This document shows, piece after piece, positions 8,847-18,227 of a DNA stretch of 64,000 nucleotides. The DNA comes from Aphanothece hegewaldii CCALA 016 (GTDB taxonomy: Bacteria > Cyanobacteriota > Cyanobacteriia > Cyanobacteriales > Microcystaceae). The stretch is from positions 1 through 64,000 of the forward strand of contig NZ_PXOH01000022.1 in the NCBI RefSeq assembly GCF_003007785.1. The letters run 5' to 3'. The stretch's first letter is position 1; each line of letters begins with the position of its first letter. The notes under the pieces were generated by a model, which saw only the letters and a program-made list of their open reading frames with translations, made no database searches and had not been told where the DNA came from. A program made the translations under genes and the position numbers.

Positions 8847-10667
8847 TTAAGCAATAGGACGATGCTCGTTAAAACCAGACAGGATATAATGCTGTGTCGC
8901 ACCGGTAAGGGTTCCGAAGAAAGGATCGGCCGCGACATCCGCGTTGATCGGATTAGCAAGATAGGCATTAGGATCAAAGGTAATCTGTCGATAGCTTTCT
9001 CCTCGTCCAATCAAGAGATAATGATTAGAAGCGGCTTCTACTTTGGCTGCATAATCGGGAATTGAGGCAAAGTGGTTAATTAAATCAGGATTTGAAGCTA
9101 AATAGCGATCGCTGGGAAAAAGATTCGGCTCACGTCGTGGTTGTTCGTAAAAACCGTTCTGAATGTAATGTTTAGTAGCTTTTTGAGTATCCGTATCAAA
9201 AGCTCCGAGTAAATCATCATAAGAAACTAGATAACGAGCAGCATCAAAGGTAATCTGTCGATAGCTTTCTCCTCGTCCAGACAAAAGATAATGATTAGAA
9301 GCGGCTTCTACTTTGGCTGCATAATCAGTAATGGGTGCAAAGGTGTTAATTAAATCAAGATTAGAAGCTAAATAGCGATCGCTTGGGAAAAGATTCGGAT
9401 TTCGTCCTTCAGCAAAACCATTAGTAATAAAATGTTTGGTTGCTGCTGCGGTATTAGTGCCAAAAGCGGTAAATAAATCTGGGTAAGAATTGATATAACG
9501 GGCAGGATCAAAGGCAGTTGTAGAACGTCCTTCGACGAAACCATTATTAATATAGTGTAGGGTTGCGCCAGCACTATCGATCGCTCCTGGGATGGGTTTA
9601 TTCCCAAAAGCCTCGATTAAATCGCCATTACCAACATAGCTAGAGGCAATATAACGGAATTCATCAAAGGTATCTAAAGGACGATTTTCATTTTGTCCAT
9701 TGGTTAGATAGTGATTGGTGAGTACAGCTAGCTCGTAGCCAGAGTTAATATAATAAGGAATTAAATCTATAGGGTTAGACGCTGCGTAGGATGCGGCATC
9801 AAAAGTAGAATCGTTGACAGTAACAGTAAATGTATCTAGTGCTTGCTCACCTAATAAATTAATAGCACTAATTGTGATTTCTGCTGTTCCTACTTGATTA
9901 GGAAGATAATCTATAAAAATTTCCTGACCATTAATTGAAACATTGACTAAATTGGGGTTAGTGTTATTCACTAATGAGAATTGAAGCTCATCGACTGAAG
10001 TATAAGTAATTTCTTGAAAACGGACAAAATCATCGGGACTGTCTATCTTAGGATTATTTGCGTCGATTATTAAAGGGATCTGATTAAAAGTTGAACTAGC
10101 ATTAAAAACTGGAACAGCAGCGATCGCATCAATTGTCGCCAAATCATCATTAGATAATACTTGTCCAAAAACGGTAAACCCACCATTTTGATTATCAAGA
10201 TTGCTTGAATTATTATTTAAGTTAAAAAACCATTGATTTGTTGCACTATTTGGGTTATTTCCGACTTTAGCCATCGCAATTGTACCCCGTAAATTAGAAC
10301 GATTAGGACTATATTCGTTTTGTACAGGGGAATCGCTGGTAATTAATTGGGGGGATAATTCATCAACTGTATAGCCACCACCTTGAATAACAAAGCCTGG
10401 TACGGAGCGATGTATAATTGTATTAATATAAGCTTCTTGTTCAACATAATTCAGAAAATTGTCTACGGTTAAAGGTGCGCCCGCTCCATTTTGGTCAAAT
10501 AAAACAATATTAATTACGCCATTTCCAAGGGTTGTATTATAAAGCTGAAAATTAGCAATTAAGCCTGTTGTCTTTGGATCATCGAAATAATTTAATAAAT
10601 CGAATATTGTTTCTTCTGAGTTACTTCCTACTGTTATATCGCTGATTGGATTAATGATGATTGTCAT
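8847..10667 (-). CDS. Cyclophilin-type peptidylprolyl isomerase fused to seven C-terminal repeats
   Basis: 606 residues. Residues about 35-215 form a cyclophilin domain: IHRSVPGFVIQGGG, RGTIAMAK, NSATNQWFFNL and GFTVFGQV are the standard active-site blocks. A short Ig/cadherin-like segment (EITISAINLLGEQALDTFTVTV) follows. Residues about 290-606 hold seven degenerate units of 40-48 residues with the pattern F-D-x-x-R-Y-(I/L)-x-S-x-x-D-L-x-x-A-F ... HY-(I/L)-x-x-G-x-x-E-x-R. Similar repeats occur in large secreted or surface bacterial proteins. No N-terminal signal peptide is seen, so export, if any, would be through a C-terminal or type I route. A GGAAAAAAGTT leader precedes the ATG. Two repeat pairs are near-identical in DNA. 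Confidence 0.85.
   Translation of the reverse strand: MTIIINPISDITVGSNSEETIFDLLNYFDDPKTTGLIANFQLYNTTLGNGVINIVLFDQNGAGAPLTVDNFLNYVEQEAYINTIIHRSVPGFVIQGGGYTVDELSPQLITSDSPVQNEYSPNRSNLRGTIAMAKVGNNPNSATNQWFFNLNNNSSNLDNQNGGFTVFGQVLSNDDLATIDAIAAVPVFNASSTFNQIPLIIDANNPKIDSPDDFVRFQEITYTSVDELQFSLVNNTNPNLVNVSINGQEIFIDYLPNQVGTAEITISAINLLGEQALDTFTVTVNDSTFDAASYAASNPIDLIPYYINSGYELAVLTNHYLTNGQNENRPLDTFDEFRYIASSYVGNGDLIEAFGNKPIPGAIDSAGATLHYINNGFVEGRSTTAFDPARYINSYPDLFTAFGTNTAAATKHFITNGFAEGRNPNLFPSDRYLASNLDLINTFAPITDYAAKVEAASNHYLLSGRGESYRQITFDAARYLVSYDDLLGAFDTDTQKATKHYIQNGFYEQPRREPNLFPSDRYLASNPDLINHFASIPDYAAKVEAASNHYLLIGRGESYRQITFDPNAYLANPINADVAADPFFGTLTGATQHYILSGFNEHRPIA
8972..9128 (-). repeat. Internal direct repeat in the cyclophilin-repeat gene, copy B
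   Basis: About 157 nt nearly identical to 9242-9398, offset exactly 270 nt (90 codons). This shows a recent in-frame duplication of a two-repeat block. Confidence 0.85.
9242..9398 (-). repeat. Internal direct repeat in the cyclophilin-repeat gene, copy A
   Basis: Partner of 8972-9128. It shares the coding segment ending in SNHYLL-GRGESY and the preceding FPSDRYLAS block. The few differences fall mostly near the middle of the repeat. Confidence 0.85.
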
Positions 10668-10734
10668 AACTTTTTTCCTAAGTTTATAAATTTATTTCTA
10701 TTAATTAGCTTAACATATCGTTTTTTTTGCTCAT

Positions 10735-10772
10735 AAAAAAGAGGAAAATAAATTAATAAAAATTTTTCCTCT
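10735..10772 (-). terminator. Rho-independent terminator of the comB-like gene
   Basis: On the minus strand an AGAGGAAAA stem pairs with TTTTCCTCT and is followed by a T-run, 24 nt after the comB-like stop codon. The loop is AT-rich. Confidence 0.75.
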
Positions 10773-10795
10773 ATGTGTAATTACTGAATCAGGCT

Positions 10796-11521
10796 TTACA
10801 ACTTAACTAAAATGCTCGGTTCTTTTTGAATAGGTAGAATATCAAGATAATCAATTTGAGAACAGTATTTTAAATCTTCATGACAATTTAAACGAAGTAA
10901 TCTTTTTCCATGACTGGATTGATTAAACATTTCTAATAAATTATCTTGCCAATGGTGATAAAGAGCAAGAGCCGCAATAACCTCATCATTACCGATGTCT
11001 ATTTTATCGGTATGTTGTTTTAACGAATCAGCGATCGCACCTGCACAGGTAGTATCTTCGAGGGAGTATCCACCTTCCCAACCCGAACCCACTAACCAAA
11101 CTGTTTCAGGTTGTTTGTGTAACAAATAGTTAACGGCGGCTTGACGATTGATCAGCGATCCAGTAATAACCGATGGAGACTGTTCAACTCGTTGCAAGGC
11201 TCTAGTACCATTAGTAGTGGTGATAAACAAGCGTTTACCGCCAACGATATCGGGGGTGCAATCTAAAGGAGAGTTTCCCATATCACAGCCCTCTACTGGT
11301 GCGCCGCCTCGTTCTCCGGCTCGTAACCTTTTTTCGGGTGGCCAAGTTTCACTCACTTGCATGAGAGTCGTTAGATCACTAAATGCTTGAACCGAGTCAG
11401 CACCAGCATTTAAAGCGGTTGCGATCGTGGTTGTTGCTCGTAATACGTCGATAACAACAGCGCAATCAGGCAAATGATCAATGGGGGTTAGTTCGGGAGT
11501 GTGATAAACAAAAACCTTCAC
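10796..11521 (-). CDS. comB: ComB family (2-phosphosulfolactate phosphatase-like)
   Basis: 241 residues matching the ComB fold. ComB dephosphorylates 2-phospho-3-sulfolactate in coenzyme M synthesis of archaea. Cyanobacteria keep the family without making coenzyme M, so the substrate here is uncertain. Visible blocks: [17 protein letters not shown] near the N-terminus, [19 protein letters not shown] in the middle, and [10 protein letters not shown]. The acidic and Arg residues of the Mg2+ and substrate site appear conserved. It has its own terminator and is probably monocistronic. Confidence 0.88.
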   Translation of the reverse strand: MKVFVYHTPELTPIDHLPDCAVVIDVLRATTTIATALNAGADSVQAFSDLTTLMQVSETWPPEKRLRAGERGGAPVEGCDMGNSPLDCTPDIVGGKRLFITTTNGTRALQRVEQSPSVITGSLINRQAAVNYLLHKQPETVWLVGSGWEGGYSLEDTTCAGAIADSLKQHTDKIDIGNDEVIAALALYHHWQDNLLEMFNQSSHGKRLLRLNCHEDLKYCSQIDYLDILPIQKEPSILVKL

Positions 11522-11664
11522 TGTTATTATGATTAAACTATAAAGAGTTGGGGAAATTCTATCATGACATTAAATTGATTTATCAAGAAAACAAAAATTG
11601 ATTGATCTCGTCTTGATTGATACAACTATCTTTTATTCTTTGAATACTTTTTACTAATTTACTT

Positions 11665-12828
11665 ATGAGACTAGCGTTTTTGCAGCCGATTACTTCTTTT
11701 TTCGTGATAGTAATGACTTGTCTGGTAGGATCTAGTTCATCAGTACAAGGTGTTAACTTTGAGCAACAAGAGATTGAGCAAAATCAACTGATTGCTATTG
11801 CTCGACCTTATGGGGATCATCAGTATGATTTATTAATTTTGCAACAAATACCAGGTAAACAACAATGTTGGAGTGAAATAGGTTCAAATCCTGTGACAGT
11901 TGACCCATTATTACTTAATTTTGATTTTACTGGAAGTTGTGAGCGTAGTACTGATCCTAATGGTTATTCAATTCGGATTGATGGTCAAGATTATGGCATG
12001 GAATATCTTCTAAGATTGGTGATGCGAAACAATGAACTTTTTTTGATTGGAACAAGTCGTAATAATGCCAAAAAACCTGATGTAATTGTTGGTCGTACAA
12101 ATGGCATTGCACCAGGTTTACTTAAAATTAATTTAAATCCGGGATGGCGATTTAGTAAACGTGCCTATCAAGGAAAAGCATTAGGTCATGTGTACTTAAC
12201 TGGGAATAGTCAAGCCATTGCATCAATTAATATGAATATTTTAAATGCAGCAAACCCGACTCCAAGATCTTCATCTTCATCAAGTTCTATTAAACCACCA
12301 AAAGAATTAACGTTTACCGCAGAAGGAACAAAACCTCAACCCCCCGTTATGCCCGCGCTACCGCCCAAAAGTTCGCCATCGTCTTTACGACCTCTTCCGC
12401 CGGTTCCGTCTCTTCCTGAAACGAATAATTCTCAACCGCCGTTACGACCTCTTCCGCTGGTTCCGTCTCTTCCTGAAACGAATAATTCTCAACCGCCGTT
12501 ACCTCCACCTCTGCCCAGTGTTGCTAGTACGACAAATAATTCATCATCCCGAAAAACCCTATCAGATACGCTTTCTAATTTATCAGGTACTCCCACCCCA
12601 ACAGTGGCTCAATCACCCCCTCAAAGCCGATACAAGGTGATTGTACCTGCAAATAATAGTGAGCTAAAAAGCCAAGTGCGATCGCTCTATCCTGATGCTT
12701 TTCCAACTTCATATAAAGGAAGTTCAGTTTTGCAAATTGGAGTATTTAGCACTCAAGACAAAGCTAAACAAGCTTTACAAAGTCTGACGAGTGCTGGAAT
12801 AAAAGGTCAGATTATCGCCGCCCCGTGA
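11665..12828 (+). CDS. DUF3747 secreted protein with Pro-rich linker and SPOR-like tail
   Basis: 387 residues. A hydrophobic signal peptide covers about residues 1-29. The DUF3747 domain follows (about 35-190), containing LIAIARPYGDHQYDLLILQQIPG and a Cys pair (QQCW, GSCE) that could form a disulfide. A low-complexity Pro/Ser linker (about 205-320) contains a tandem 19-residue unit (LRPLPxVPSLPETNNSQPP) repeated twice. The last 65 residues (YKVIVPANNSE ... VLQIGVFSTQDKAKQALQSL) look like a SPOR-type domain, suggesting cell-envelope or peptidoglycan association. It converges with the next gene, 17 nt apart. Family function is unknown. Confidence 0.85.
   Translation: MRLAFLQPITSFFVIVMTCLVGSSSSVQGVNFEQQEIEQNQLIAIARPYGDHQYDLLILQQIPGKQQCWSEIGSNPVTVDPLLLNFDFTGSCERSTDPNGYSIRIDGQDYGMEYLLRLVMRNNELFLIGTSRNNAKKPDVIVGRTNGIAPGLLKINLNPGWRFSKRAYQGKALGHVYLTGNSQAIASINMNILNAANPTPRSSSSSSSIKPPKELTFTAEGTKPQPPVMPALPPKSSPSSLRPLPPVPSLPETNNSQPPLRPLPLVPSLPETNNSQPPLPPPLPSVASTTNNSSSRKTLSDTLSNLSGTPTPTVAQSPPQSRYKVIVPANNSELKSQVRSLYPDAFPTSYKGSSVLQIGVFSTQDKAKQALQSLTSAGIKGQIIAAP
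12385..12498 (+). repeat. Tandem 57-bp repeat encoding a Pro-rich unit
   Basis: Two copies of a 57-bp unit (12385-12441 and 12442-12498) that differ at very few positions. The period is in frame (19 codons), so the linker length of the DUF3747 protein is likely variable between strains. Confidence 0.85.
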
Positions 12829-12845
12829 ACGAAGTTTCAACGAGA

Positions 12846-13163
12846 TCACGATTGAGAGCTAATAATATATCGAAATAGTAACAAAACAATTGCACCTAAG
12901 ATAAAAACACTTAATATCGTTGCCACTAACTTTAAAACAGTAGTGAGTAGAGAGAAAACAAGAAAGATAACTCCCACAGTAACGCCAAGCTTGGCAATCA
13001 TGGGTAAACCATCGTACCATGTTTGAATCTGATTTGCAGTTTTGGTGATTTCCTGATGAGCAGTTGATGAGTTGTCTGGATAAGATACAGGCTGTGGATC
13101 GATTTCAATCACTTCTATCGGTTCGGTTGCGTTGTCTTTATTTGGGTTTTCTGAAAAGGACAT
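12846..13163 (-). CDS. Small conserved-type membrane protein, unknown
   Basis: 105 residues. The N-terminal half is acidic and polar with several Pro residues. The C-terminal half has two hydrophobic stretches (about residues 56-76 and 79-97). The layout (soluble N-tail, paired helices) resembles small thylakoid or plasma-membrane proteins of cyanobacteria, but I do not recognise a family. It converges with the DUF3747 gene. Confidence 0.6.
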   Translation of the reverse strand: MSFSENPNKDNATEPIEVIEIDPQPVSYPDNSSTAHQEITKTANQIQTWYDGLPMIAKLGVTVGVIFLVFSLLTTVLKLVATILSVFILGAIVLLLFRYIISSQS

Positions 13164-13313
13164 AGACGATTAACGCTCTTATAATCGTTTAATATAACTC
13201 AAAGTTGCTGGTAAGTTTTTTGACAGTCATAAAACTACATCTCATGTTACCAAAGATTTTTGTAAGCACAAAGCGGATCAAGTTTCAGGAGAGTGCTAAA
13301 CGAGCATAGGTAT

Positions 13314-14171
13314 TTATTCTAAAATCGATTGTTTTCGCATTTTTGCAATCAAACCATGTTTAGGAGCAACCACCATCGTGACGACAAAAATTAAAGTTTG
13401 CAACACCACAATACACCCGCCAGTTGAAGCATCTAGATAATAGCTGAGATAAGTTCCCATTACGCTAGAGAAAATGCCAGAAATTACCGCAAAAATCATC
13501 ATATAATCAAAACGATCGGTTAATAAATAAGCGATCGCTCCTGGTGTAACCAGCATAGCTACAACCAAAACAATACCAACAGCTTGTAAGGCGACGACAA
13601 TCGTTAATGATAGTAAGGTGAGCAAAATATAGTAGAGTGCTGTCGTATTTAAACCAATTGAACGCGCATGAGTTGCATCAAAACAAAATAGTAATAAATC
13701 TTTTCGCAGTACCAGAATAACAGCTAAGGTAATCGTACCAATCACAACGGTTTGGATCACATCTGGCGTAGAAATACCTAGCACATTACCAAACAAAATG
13801 TGCATCAAGTCAACATTGCTAGGATTTTTGGAAATTAGCACCAATCCTAAAGCAAAAAATCCTGTAAAAACTAACCCAATTACTGTATCTTCTTTAATAC
13901 GAGTTTTAGATTGAATAAAACCAATTGCTAATACTGAACTAATACCAAAGATAAATGCTCCCAAGGCAAACGGTAAATTAAAAATATAGGCTAATACGAC
14001 ACCAGGCGTAACCGAATGAGAGACAGCATCCCCCATTAATGCCCAACCTTTGAGGGTCATGTAACACGATAGCACCGCACAAACCATCCCGACAAAAGCA
14101 CTCATCAACACTGCTTTGAGCATGAAATCATATTGAATTGGTACGGCAAACCACTGCACAATTAGATCCAT
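13314..14171 (-). CDS. mntB: Manganese/zinc-type ABC transporter permease
   Basis: 285 residues of the ABC-3 permease family with about eight hydrophobic helices. It is the membrane channel of a divalent-metal importer. The conserved ALMGDAVSHSVTPGV block near residue 45 is typical of Mn/Zn permeases. The last gene of the mntC-mntA-mntB operon, it starts 9 nt beyond the mntA stop. Order and sequences match the Synechocystis mntCAB manganese importer. Zinc (znu-type) specificity cannot be excluded from sequence alone. Confidence 0.9.
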   Translation of the reverse strand: MDLIVQWFAVPIQYDFMLKAVLMSAFVGMVCAVLSCYMTLKGWALMGDAVSHSVTPGVVLAYIFNLPFALGAFIFGISSVLAIGFIQSKTRIKEDTVIGLVFTGFFALGLVLISKNPSNVDLMHILFGNVLGISTPDVIQTVVIGTITLAVILVLRKDLLLFCFDATHARSIGLNTTALYYILLTLLSLTIVVALQAVGIVLVVAMLVTPGAIAYLLTDRFDYMMIFAVISGIFSSVMGTYLSYYLDASTGGCIVVLQTLIFVVTMVVAPKHGLIAKMRKQSILE

Positions 14172-14180
14172 TTGTCAACC

Positions 14181-14933
14181 TTAATATTCTTGATTTAATC
14201 GGACATTGGGCATGACACCGCCAAAAGTGCGAGTCAGATTTTCTGGAGTAAATACGTCTTGTGTTGCGCCATAGGCCAAAATCGTTTGATTAATAAACAC
14301 AACCTGATCACAAAAAGTGGCAACTGAATTAAGGTCATGAGTAGAAACTAGAATCGTATGTCCTTGTTGTTTTAGCTCAATAAGTAATTCTGCGATCGCT
14401 TTTTCGGTTTTGACATCGACTCCTGTAAATGGCTCATCTAGTAAAATTACTGATCCTTGCTGTGCTAATGCTCGTGCTAAAAAAGCTCGTTTTTTTTGTC
14501 CCCCAGATAGTTCACCAATTTGACGATCTTTAAAAGGAGTCATTTGTACGCGTTCTAAACTATCAGCTACCATACGGCGATCGCAATATTTAGGAATTCT
14601 TAAGAGATTCATATAACCGTAACGCCCCATCATCACCACATCCCAAACACTAATTGGAAAGTTCCAATCTACTTCTTCAGACTGTGGAACATAAGCCACA
14701 AGTCCTCGTTTTTGCGCTTGTCTAATGGGTAAGCCATTAATTAAAACCCGTCCTGTAGTGGGTTGTACAAACCCCATAATTGCCTTAAATAGCGTCGATT
14801 TTCCGCTACCATTCATCCCCACTAAACCCGCGATTGAGCCTTCGTTGAGAGACAACGTAGCCCCATGTAATGCTATCTTACCGTTATAGGCAACTGTGAC
14901 GTTTTCTACCTGAATACGTGCTAAATTTTGCAT
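14181..14933 (-). CDS. mntA: Manganese/zinc-type ABC transporter ATPase
   Basis: 250 residues, the ATPase of the metal importer. Walker A is GMNGSGKST, the signature is [17 protein letters not shown], Walker B is [12 protein letters not shown], and the switch His is in [33 protein letters not shown] matches the Q-loop region typical of Mn/Zn importers. It lies between the solute-binding gene (2 nt gap upstream) and the permease (9 nt gap downstream), so the three genes are one transcription unit. Confidence 0.93.
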   Translation of the reverse strand: MQNLARIQVENVTVAYNGKIALHGATLSLNEGSIAGLVGMNGSGKSTLFKAIMGFVQPTTGRVLINGLPIRQAQKRGLVAYVPQSEEVDWNFPISVWDVVMMGRYGYMNLLRIPKYCDRRMVADSLERVQMTPFKDRQIGELSGGQKKRAFLARALAQQGSVILLDEPFTGVDVKTEKAIAELLIELKQQGHTILVSTHDLNSVATFCDQVVFINQTILAYGATQDVFTPENLTRTFGGVMPNVRLNQEY

Positions 14934-14935
14934 TT

Positions 14936-15919
14936 TTAACCCTCTTGTAAACCTTTGATTAAAGTATTAATGTTATAGTCCAACAGCTTAAGATAGGTTG
15001 GAGCCACACCATCAGCCGCCGATAGAGAATCGACATAAAACACACCACCAAATTTCGCTCCAGTTTGAGCAGCTACTTGCTTTTGTGATTCAGCACTCAC
15101 CGTACTTTCACAAAATATTGTCGGAATTTTGTTCGTCTTGACTTCATCAATTACTTTACGAATTTGTTGCGGTGTTCCTTGGTTTTCCGCATTCACTGGC
15201 CATAGATATAATTCTTTTAATCCATAATCTTGAATAATGTAAGAAAATGCTCCTTCACAAGTAACCATGTAGCGCTTGTTTGGGGGTAAAGCTGCTATTT
15301 CCTGACGTAATTTTTGATCAATCTCCCGAATTTGCTGGCTGTAGGTTGCTGCATTAGCGGTGTAATAAGCTTCGTTTGCTGGATCAAGTTTTATTAAAGC
15401 TTTACGAATGTTTTCCACATAGACTAAGGCGTTTTGTGGCGACATCCAAGCATGAGGATTAGGTTTACCCGCATAAGCATCATCAGCAATTAGAACTGGT
15501 GTCACTCCGAATGAAAGGGTAACATGAGGGACATCTTTGAGACTGCCATAAAATCTTTCTGCCCAGCGTTCTAGCCCTAAACCATTATCTAAAATTAAAT
15601 CAGCTTTTGAGGCTTTTGTTAAGTCACTTGGTGTTGGCTCATAGCCATGAATTTCTGAGCCTGGTTTGGTGAGAGATTCTATAATTGCTTGATCGCCAGC
15701 CACATTTTGAGCGATATCGGCTAATACTGTAAAAGTGGTTAAAATTACTTTCTTTGATTCGGTCTGGTAACTGGTTTGGGACGGTGAGGGGTTGATTGCA
15801 GTTGGATTAGTCGAAGTGGTATTCGGGTTACAGCTACTTAAACAGATTAATAAAAATGAGCCGACTGCGATCGTCAGATTTGTCTTTTTTCGGTTTTGAT
15901 CACCATATATCCGATTCAT
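14936..15919 (-). CDS. mntC: Manganese/zinc-binding lipoprotein of the ABC importer
   Basis: 327 residues, cluster 9 solute-binding protein. A lipoprotein signal (LLICLSSC, Cys near residue 29) anchors it to the plasma membrane. The four metal ligands expected in this family can be placed: His in EIHGYEP, His in NPHAWMS, Glu in VTCEGAFSY and Asp in FYVDSLS. A long helical backbone segment separates the two lobes. There is no His/Asp-rich loop of the kind common in Zn-specific ZnuA, which favours manganese. First gene of the operon; a nested inverted repeat lies directly upstream. Confidence 0.92.
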   Translation of the reverse strand: MNRIYGDQNRKKTNLTIAVGSFLLICLSSCNPNTTSTNPTAINPSPSQTSYQTESKKVILTTFTVLADIAQNVAGDQAIIESLTKPGSEIHGYEPTPSDLTKASKADLILDNGLGLERWAERFYGSLKDVPHVTLSFGVTPVLIADDAYAGKPNPHAWMSPQNALVYVENIRKALIKLDPANEAYYTANAATYSQQIREIDQKLRQEIAALPPNKRYMVTCEGAFSYIIQDYGLKELYLWPVNAENQGTPQQIRKVIDEVKTNKIPTIFCESTVSAESQKQVAAQTGAKFGGVFYVDSLSAADGVAPTYLKLLDYNINTLIKGLQEG

Positions 15920-15939
15920 GGGTGATTCATTTCATAATC

Positions 15940-15991
15940 TTTTCATTTTTTAGCCTATCATAATCTGGAACAAAATGAAAGAATTATGATA
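15940..15991 (-). promoter_or_regulatory. Candidate operator of the mnt operon (two interleaved inverted repeats)
   Basis: TATCATAAT (15956-15964) is an exact inverted match of ATTATGATA (15983-15991). TTTTCATTTT (15940-15949) nearly inverts AAAATGAAA (15972-15980). They lie 20-72 nt upstream of mntC. In Synechocystis the mnt operon is repressed through the ManS/ManR system. Assigning this dyad to ManR is inference. Confidence 0.45.
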
Positions 15992-16006
15992 ATTGTCAAA
16001 TTAAAC

Positions 16007-16041
16007 AAAAAAATTCCTTCTGTGATCATCATTGCAGAAGG
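16007..16041 (-). terminator. Rho-independent terminator of khpB
   Basis: On the minus strand CCTTCTG pairs with CAGAAGG around a 12-nt loop and is followed by AATTTTTTT, 22 nt after the khpB stop. It insulates the rpmH-khpB operon from the mnt operon. Confidence 0.85.
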
Positions 16042-16062
16042 AAAGAAACAAAGAAGTTATTT

Positions 16063-16554
16063 TTAGCGTAACCGAATGACTAATCGTCGATCGGGTTCTT
16101 GACCGCGACTTTCAGTCTCAAGATCATCTACATCTTGTAAAAAAGTATGAATTTGACGACGTTCAGCAGAAGATAAAGATTTCATTTCCACTTCTTGCCC
16201 AGTTTGTCGGACTTGTTCAACAACACTTTTAGCCCAAGCGAGTAATTCAGCTTGTCGCTTGAGACGATAACCATTGAGTTCAACGGTAAAAGCTTGCTGA
16301 TTTTCTTCTTCTAAATCAATATTGAGAATAGTATTAGCTAAATATTGAATAGCGTCGATGCCTTCGCCTTTAGGGCCAATAATAATTTCAATTTGTTCTC
16401 GCGTTAAGTTAGTTTGATCGATTAATAACCAAGATGCCCCTTGTTCAATTGGGTCTACTTTTTCGGCTCCAATGTTCACTTCAGTTGGAAACCCCATCAG
16501 TTTTAGTACTGTTTCTAACCACTCTTTCCCGCGCTGAATTTGCTGCTCCCTCAT
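16063..16554 (-). CDS. khpB: KhpB/Jag-type RNA-binding protein (KH-R3H)
   Basis: 163 residues. An N-terminal linker is followed by a KH domain with the GxxG loop in IIGPKGEGIDAIQYLANTI (about residues 58-76), then an R3H domain at the C-terminus with RRQIH (the RxxxH motif). Jag/KhpB proteins bind RNA and are linked to cell-envelope growth and division. The position directly after yidC (6-nt gap) is the conserved bacterial arrangement rpmH-rnpA-yidC-jag. The long Jag-N domain found in many Firmicutes is absent, as is usual in cyanobacteria. Confidence 0.9.
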   Translation of the reverse strand: MREQQIQRGKEWLETVLKLMGFPTEVNIGAEKVDPIEQGASWLLIDQTNLTREQIEIIIGPKGEGIDAIQYLANTILNIDLEEENQQAFTVELNGYRLKRQAELLAWAKSVVEQVRQTGQEVEMKSLSSAERRQIHTFLQDVDDLETESRGQEPDRRLVIRLR

Positions 16555-16560
16555 TTTTCT

Positions 16561-17715
16561 TTATCCTGATGTTTTTTCCTTTTTCTTAGATGACCGTTTC
16601 TCAAACGGTAATGCTTCTCTGACTTGCTCTGCTTTTTCTTGTTGTTCAATTAATTTTTGCAAGTTTTCGGGTAAAGGTTCTCGCATGAGAAGGACGGTTT
16701 GCAGGGTTTGGAAAATGTTTGCGACTAGGATGTACATTAACACCCCGGCAGGAAGTGGGAAAAAGAGAAACATTCCACTAAAAATGATCGGGGTAAGCTT
16801 ATTCACCGTTTGCTGTTGTTGAGCATTTGCCCCACCACTGGAAGCACCGGTCCCCGATAACTCTTGGTTGATGTAGATACTCAAACCGAAGAAAATGATC
16901 ATGGCGAGGATATCCCAGTTAATTTGACCATTTTCACCTGTTACGCCAACTTTTCCTAAAGCATCAATAAAAAGAAACCCTGTTTTTGCAGCAATTCCTG
17001 GAATTGTCGCTTTAATGGTGGCTTCTCCTGGGGCTAAAGCTTCTAAGGTTCCATCGGGGTTGACGGTAACGCGGTCTGTGCCTTTAATGACTTCATATTG
17101 GGGCTTTAGTTCAGCATTAGAAGATGTACCAACCAGTTTAGAAAATGATGTCCCTTCTGTGGTTTGAAATTCAACTTGTGTTTTGCTGCCAACGGCTAAT
17201 TTATTACCGGTGGGTAATAAAGCAGAGATCGGGTAATGAATTCCATCATCGACATAAAAGTTCTGTGTTTTAGTCGCGTAAGGTTGGGGGACAATTTCGG
17301 TGATTTGCTCTTTGGGGAAAACTTGTACGTCAATGTTGTAGTTGACATCGGAAAAAGGTGATCCTCTAAGAGTAGCGAAAAGAGCCAATAAAATTGGCAT
17401 TTGTACCAATAGCGGTAAACATCCAGCTAAAGGGTTGCCAAGCTCCTGCATGAGTTTGGCCATTTCTTCTTGTTGTTTTTGTGGATCGTTTTTATATTTT
17501 TTCTTGATTTCCTCTTGTCGTTCTTTCATCAAAGGTTGAGTAATTCGCATTTTTCTCATGTTGCGAATTTGACCGGCGCTCAGAGGAAAAAGAGCAAAAC
17601 GAACCACAAGGGTTAGCGCAATAATTGCAAAACCATAGCTATGCACAATCCCATAGAAGAAGTCTAGGATAGGCAGCATGATGTTAGTGGAAATGAATCC
17701 GACTCCGAAGTCCAT
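16561..17715 (-). CDS. yidC: Membrane protein insertase YidC/Oxa1/Alb3
   Basis: 384 residues. It inserts and folds membrane proteins in the plasma and thylakoid membranes. The conserved core is visible: [20 protein letters not shown], the cytosolic coiled coil [44 protein letters not shown], and a C-terminal helical pair with [19 protein letters not shown]. Between the first and last helices lies an insertion of about 120 residues (about 145-265) whose [25 protein letters not shown] segment looks like a bacterial Ig-like (Big-2) domain, facing the lumen or periplasm. The C-terminal tail is Lys/Glu-rich. Next to khpB, rnpA and rpmH. Confidence 0.95.
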   Translation of the reverse strand: MDFGVGFISTNIMLPILDFFYGIVHSYGFAIIALTLVVRFALFPLSAGQIRNMRKMRITQPLMKERQEEIKKKYKNDPQKQQEEMAKLMQELGNPLAGCLPLLVQMPILLALFATLRGSPFSDVNYNIDVQVFPKEQITEIVPQPYATKTQNFYVDDGIHYPISALLPTGNKLAVGSKTQVEFQTTEGTSFSKLVGTSSNAELKPQYEVIKGTDRVTVNPDGTLEALAPGEATIKATIPGIAAKTGFLFIDALGKVGVTGENGQINWDILAMIIFFGLSIYINQELSGTGASSGGANAQQQQTVNKLTPIIFSGMFLFFPLPAGVLMYILVANIFQTLQTVLLMREPLPENLQKLIEQQEKAEQVREALPFEKRSSKKKEKTSG

Positions 17716-17831
17716 TGCGTCAAAATTGGGGGTTTCCCAACAGTAATGTTATATCTTTTTAACTACTTTACCGAAAACTGGTCATAGGTTTATGGTAGTG
17801 ACAAAGGAACCGCTAACCGAACCATCTCTGT

Positions 17832-18227
17832 TTAAGTTGTGGTAATCGCTTCGACGGTGCGTCCTGTTTTGTCGGCTACTCGTTCGGCAATATAATCATG
17901 CACTTCTCTAAAGTTGGGCATTGAGCGCAGTTCTAAGCGACTTCTATCTTTAAGAGTGACAACGAGATCGCCCCAGAGTCCTATTCCTCGCGGCATTTTA
18001 GCAATTTTAACGATTTCCGAATAAATAATATCAGTGCGATCGCGCCCCATCCAACCACCTGTCACAGAAATTCTTCGATCTGTGATTTTATAACGCAACC
18101 AAATCGCTCGAACGACTGCGCCAATGGTTAGGGGTAAACAAATGACCGTAAACCCTAATAAGATATTGATGATTAAATCCCCGATATGGGGCCCACCCTC
18201 ATAAAATGTGTTTTCTTTAATGCCCAT
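17832..18227 (-). CDS. PH-domain (bPH2-type) membrane protein
   Basis: 131 residues. Two hydrophobic segments (about residues 16-45) precede a bacterial PH-like domain with YKITDRRISVTGGWMGRDRTDIIYSEIVKI and a C-terminal helix. In cyanobacteria this gene regularly sits between rnpA and yidC, as here. Its start overlaps the end of rnpA by 11 nt, implying translational coupling. Function is unknown; the location suggests a link to membrane protein insertion. Confidence 0.85.
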   Translation of the reverse strand: MGIKENTFYEGGPHIGDLIINILLGFTVICLPLTIGAVVRAIWLRYKITDRRISVTGGWMGRDRTDIIYSEIVKIAKMPRGIGLWGDLVVTLKDRSRLELRSMPNFREVHDYIAERVADKTGRTVEAITTT

